From positions 3,102,501 to 3,166,500 of the forward strand of contig OZ017801.1 of NCBI GenBank assembly GCA_963969395.1: DNA of 64,000 nucleotides, written 5' to 3'. Shown here one piece after another: positions 62,110-64,000 of the stretch. Each line of letters opens with the position of its first letter. Positions within the stretch are counted from its first letter, which is position 1. Below the pieces are notes generated by a model. It did not search any database and was not told where the DNA came from. It saw only the letters and a program-made list of their open reading frames with translations. The DNA is from Pseudoscleropodium purum (taxonomy: Eukaryota > Streptophyta > Bryopsida > Hypnales > Brachytheciaceae). A program made the position numbers and the translations under genes.

Positions 62110-64000
62110 TTATTTTAGTTCATCAATATCATTGCGATGCTCTGCGTTATATTTATCACAAATCCAAGCTATAGATCCCCTTGCTCTTGCGTATCGAACC
62201 TTCTTCAATCCAAATTGTTTATAGAAGTCTCTCTTCTTTTGACACTTTGGCTCCAAAAACTTTTGAAGCCACCTTTGTGCTTCAAATTGGTCATCAATTG
62301 AGATCCTAGAATACTTCTTGACATCACTTGGTAATGATTCCAAAATTAGAGTAGGGATTTGATAATCCAAAAAACCCGGTGTGTCAAGAATCAATGTTGC
62401 AAAACTACCTCCATCACTAAAATCAGGTACCATTGAACCCATCCCACAAGCAACATGAGCACCGATCTTTGTCAATAAAATGGCAATCTTGAACCCCCAA
62501 GCCACCATTGTAAGAAATCTCCTTGTATGGTCCGTTCCAAAATAGACCACACAACCTTCTTGGTTTGGGACCTCATGGAATCCGTGGATACTTTCACACA
62601 TAAGGTGAAGTTGGATTCTATCAAGGTCTGGCACGAATCGTGTTAAAAGCTTCTTTTCTCCAAATTTGCAAAGATAGGCCAATTTGGGAATTTGTGACTT
62701 TTGCATCTCCAAAGAGAATGCCATCAAATCATCAATCTTCAAACACACTTCTTGCCATAAATCTCTTTGTATTTTTTGAATGTTGCGCTCTAGATTTTGT
62801 ATCAAATGCACCACATCATCCAATTTAAACATTGTTTCTTTGTGATATTCATGATTTTCTTTTCTCATGTCATCTAACTTCTCATCCAAACACCCATATA
62901 CAAGTCTTTGTGGCATTTTCCATATTGAAGAGGTCCATAATCCACCTTTTTCATCCTTAGAGTTGGAGTGATCATCTTGGGCCATAGTTCCCAAAGATTG
63001 GAATTTTTTGTAATAATCTTGTAAGTCATGTGATTGCCTTTCCAAAAGATGTTTCCTTGCTAAACCTCCCAATAAGGTACTCACCTTGTTATAGCCAATG
63101 TCCAACCCTTCACATGGCTTCCATTTGTAGTTAGCATCTATACCAATCCCTATAACCATTGCTTCTAAGTCTTTCACTTGAACACATTGTTTTTTGCGGT
63201 TCTTAGCATGAACCAACTTCAGCACATATGCGGGGTACAAAATGTGCTCAATAAGGCGAACTCCGGGACAATCCAATGTGGGATCTTCTTGGAGATGTTT
63301 AATGTGCATGACAATTCCATTTTCTAGGAATTTCAACATTTCATCTTGACATTGATGGGATTGTAAAAGGATGTCAATGTCACCTTGATGGAATTGAAGG
63401 ATGACTTCAATGCCTTGACCACTTATGAACTTGATAATATCTTTAAATACTTGGTAAGTATCTTGATCATTTTTGTTTTGGAGCTTTTTGAAGAAAGAAA
63501 CCTATACAATATATCAACAAATCAATATCATGTCATTTTTATGAAGCAAAAGTGATTCTAAAATGCAATTCATTTTATTCATGTTTTATTGATCTTCATT
63601 ATAGTCAATGAATTATTGTAAATTAAAAAAATTCAATTATAATACCTTTGAAAATCAAATAAAAATATATAAAAACTTAAAACTTCTATTTACATAACAT
63701 TATTCAAAACCAATACTTGAAGTCACATAAAAAACCTAGGAGTCAACATTGTTTGAATTCCATCTTTACAAGCCAATCTTCTTCCAACATACTTGAAGCT
63801 TGTGGATTCATTATTGGTGGTCCAACTCAAACTTTCATGCTGGTCTTTCAAAGTTGATGGTATCATAATGCTACTAGCATCTTGTGTATAGCATATGTGT
63901 AGTTTCATCATCATGCCCAAGATGTCATCAAATTCCTTGTCAATGTCTCCTTGACCTTCCACAAGCTTCAATATCAAACGCTTCATGTGTTCCATGGACA
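62110..64000 (-). pseudogene. 3' end of a ROCO-like (COR-domain) gene, broken and cut by window edge
   Basis: Two exons are visible: from the right edge to 63717, and 63501-62110, with a 215-bp intron (GTATTG donor, TATAG acceptor). The first ends KYVGRRLACKDGIQTMLTPRFF and the second begins VSFFKKLQ. The segment resembles the part around and after the COR domain of large plant ROCO-like GTPases, but I am not certain of the family. A coiled-coil-like segment (about 62700-62880) and a hydrophobic stretch (GFKIAILLTKIGAHVACGMG) follow, and the product ends NDIDELK. Just before the donor the codon at 63725-63723 is TGA, in the sequence RFFM-stop-LQ; one base change from CGA would explain it. The downstream frame stays open for about 464 codons, so the lesion is recent, or the stop lies in an unspliced variant. 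Confidence 0.55.

Overview
The window looks like nuclear DNA of a land plant. Gene islands of near-balanced base composition, with canonical GT-AG introns, sit in very AT-rich intergenic DNA full of transposon remnants. The recognisable genes are plant or pan-eukaryotic: a ULP2-type SUMO protease, a TRICHOME BIREFRINGENCE-LIKE O-acetyltransferase, a short plant BAP31-like membrane protein, the B subunit of DNA polymerase epsilon, and two broken genes (plant BTB/POZ-BACK and a ROCO-like protein). The species cannot be named from sequence alone. Bryophyte, fern, lycophyte or gymnosperm would all fit.

Layout. 0.7-8.4 kb (- strand): a complete 18-exon SUMO protease model of 983 codons with the full His/Asp/Cys triad; three consecutive 84-nt exons come from an in-phase tandem duplication. 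9.4-13.4 kb: a terminal-inverted-repeat element and the first of six TTAA-bounded elements. 14.5-17.8 kb: a BTB/POZ-BACK gene destroyed by a nonsense codon, a frameshift and a 2402-bp solo LTR with a perfect 5-bp target duplication. 18.7-20.3 kb: a minisatellite, a tRNA-derived sequence and a long hairpin. 22.7-26.9 kb: the BAP31-like gene (+), a doubtful ORF, a LINE-like tail with a 14-bp target duplication, and the six-exon TBL gene (-). 27-45.5 kb: mostly AT-rich repeats, foldbacks and small DNA transposons. 45.6-48.2 kb: DNA polymerase epsilon subunit B (+), with only one intron and E2F-type and telo-box-like motifs upstream. 48.2-62 kb: AT-rich repeats. 62.1 kb to the right edge (-): the 3' end of a ROCO-like gene that carries an in-frame stop.

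The genes do not form a pathway; they are neighbours with separate cellular roles (SUMO removal, wall-polysaccharide acetylation, ER membrane, S-phase replication). The most unusual content is the exon triplication in the SUMO protease and the family of short elements flanked by TTAA with CCC(C)TAAA ends. These look like piggyBac-type non-autonomous elements, unexpected in a land plant. The solo LTR, packed with short near-palindromic motifs, is also notable. Exon joins were worked out by hand from splice signals and reading phase; none is backed by transcript data.
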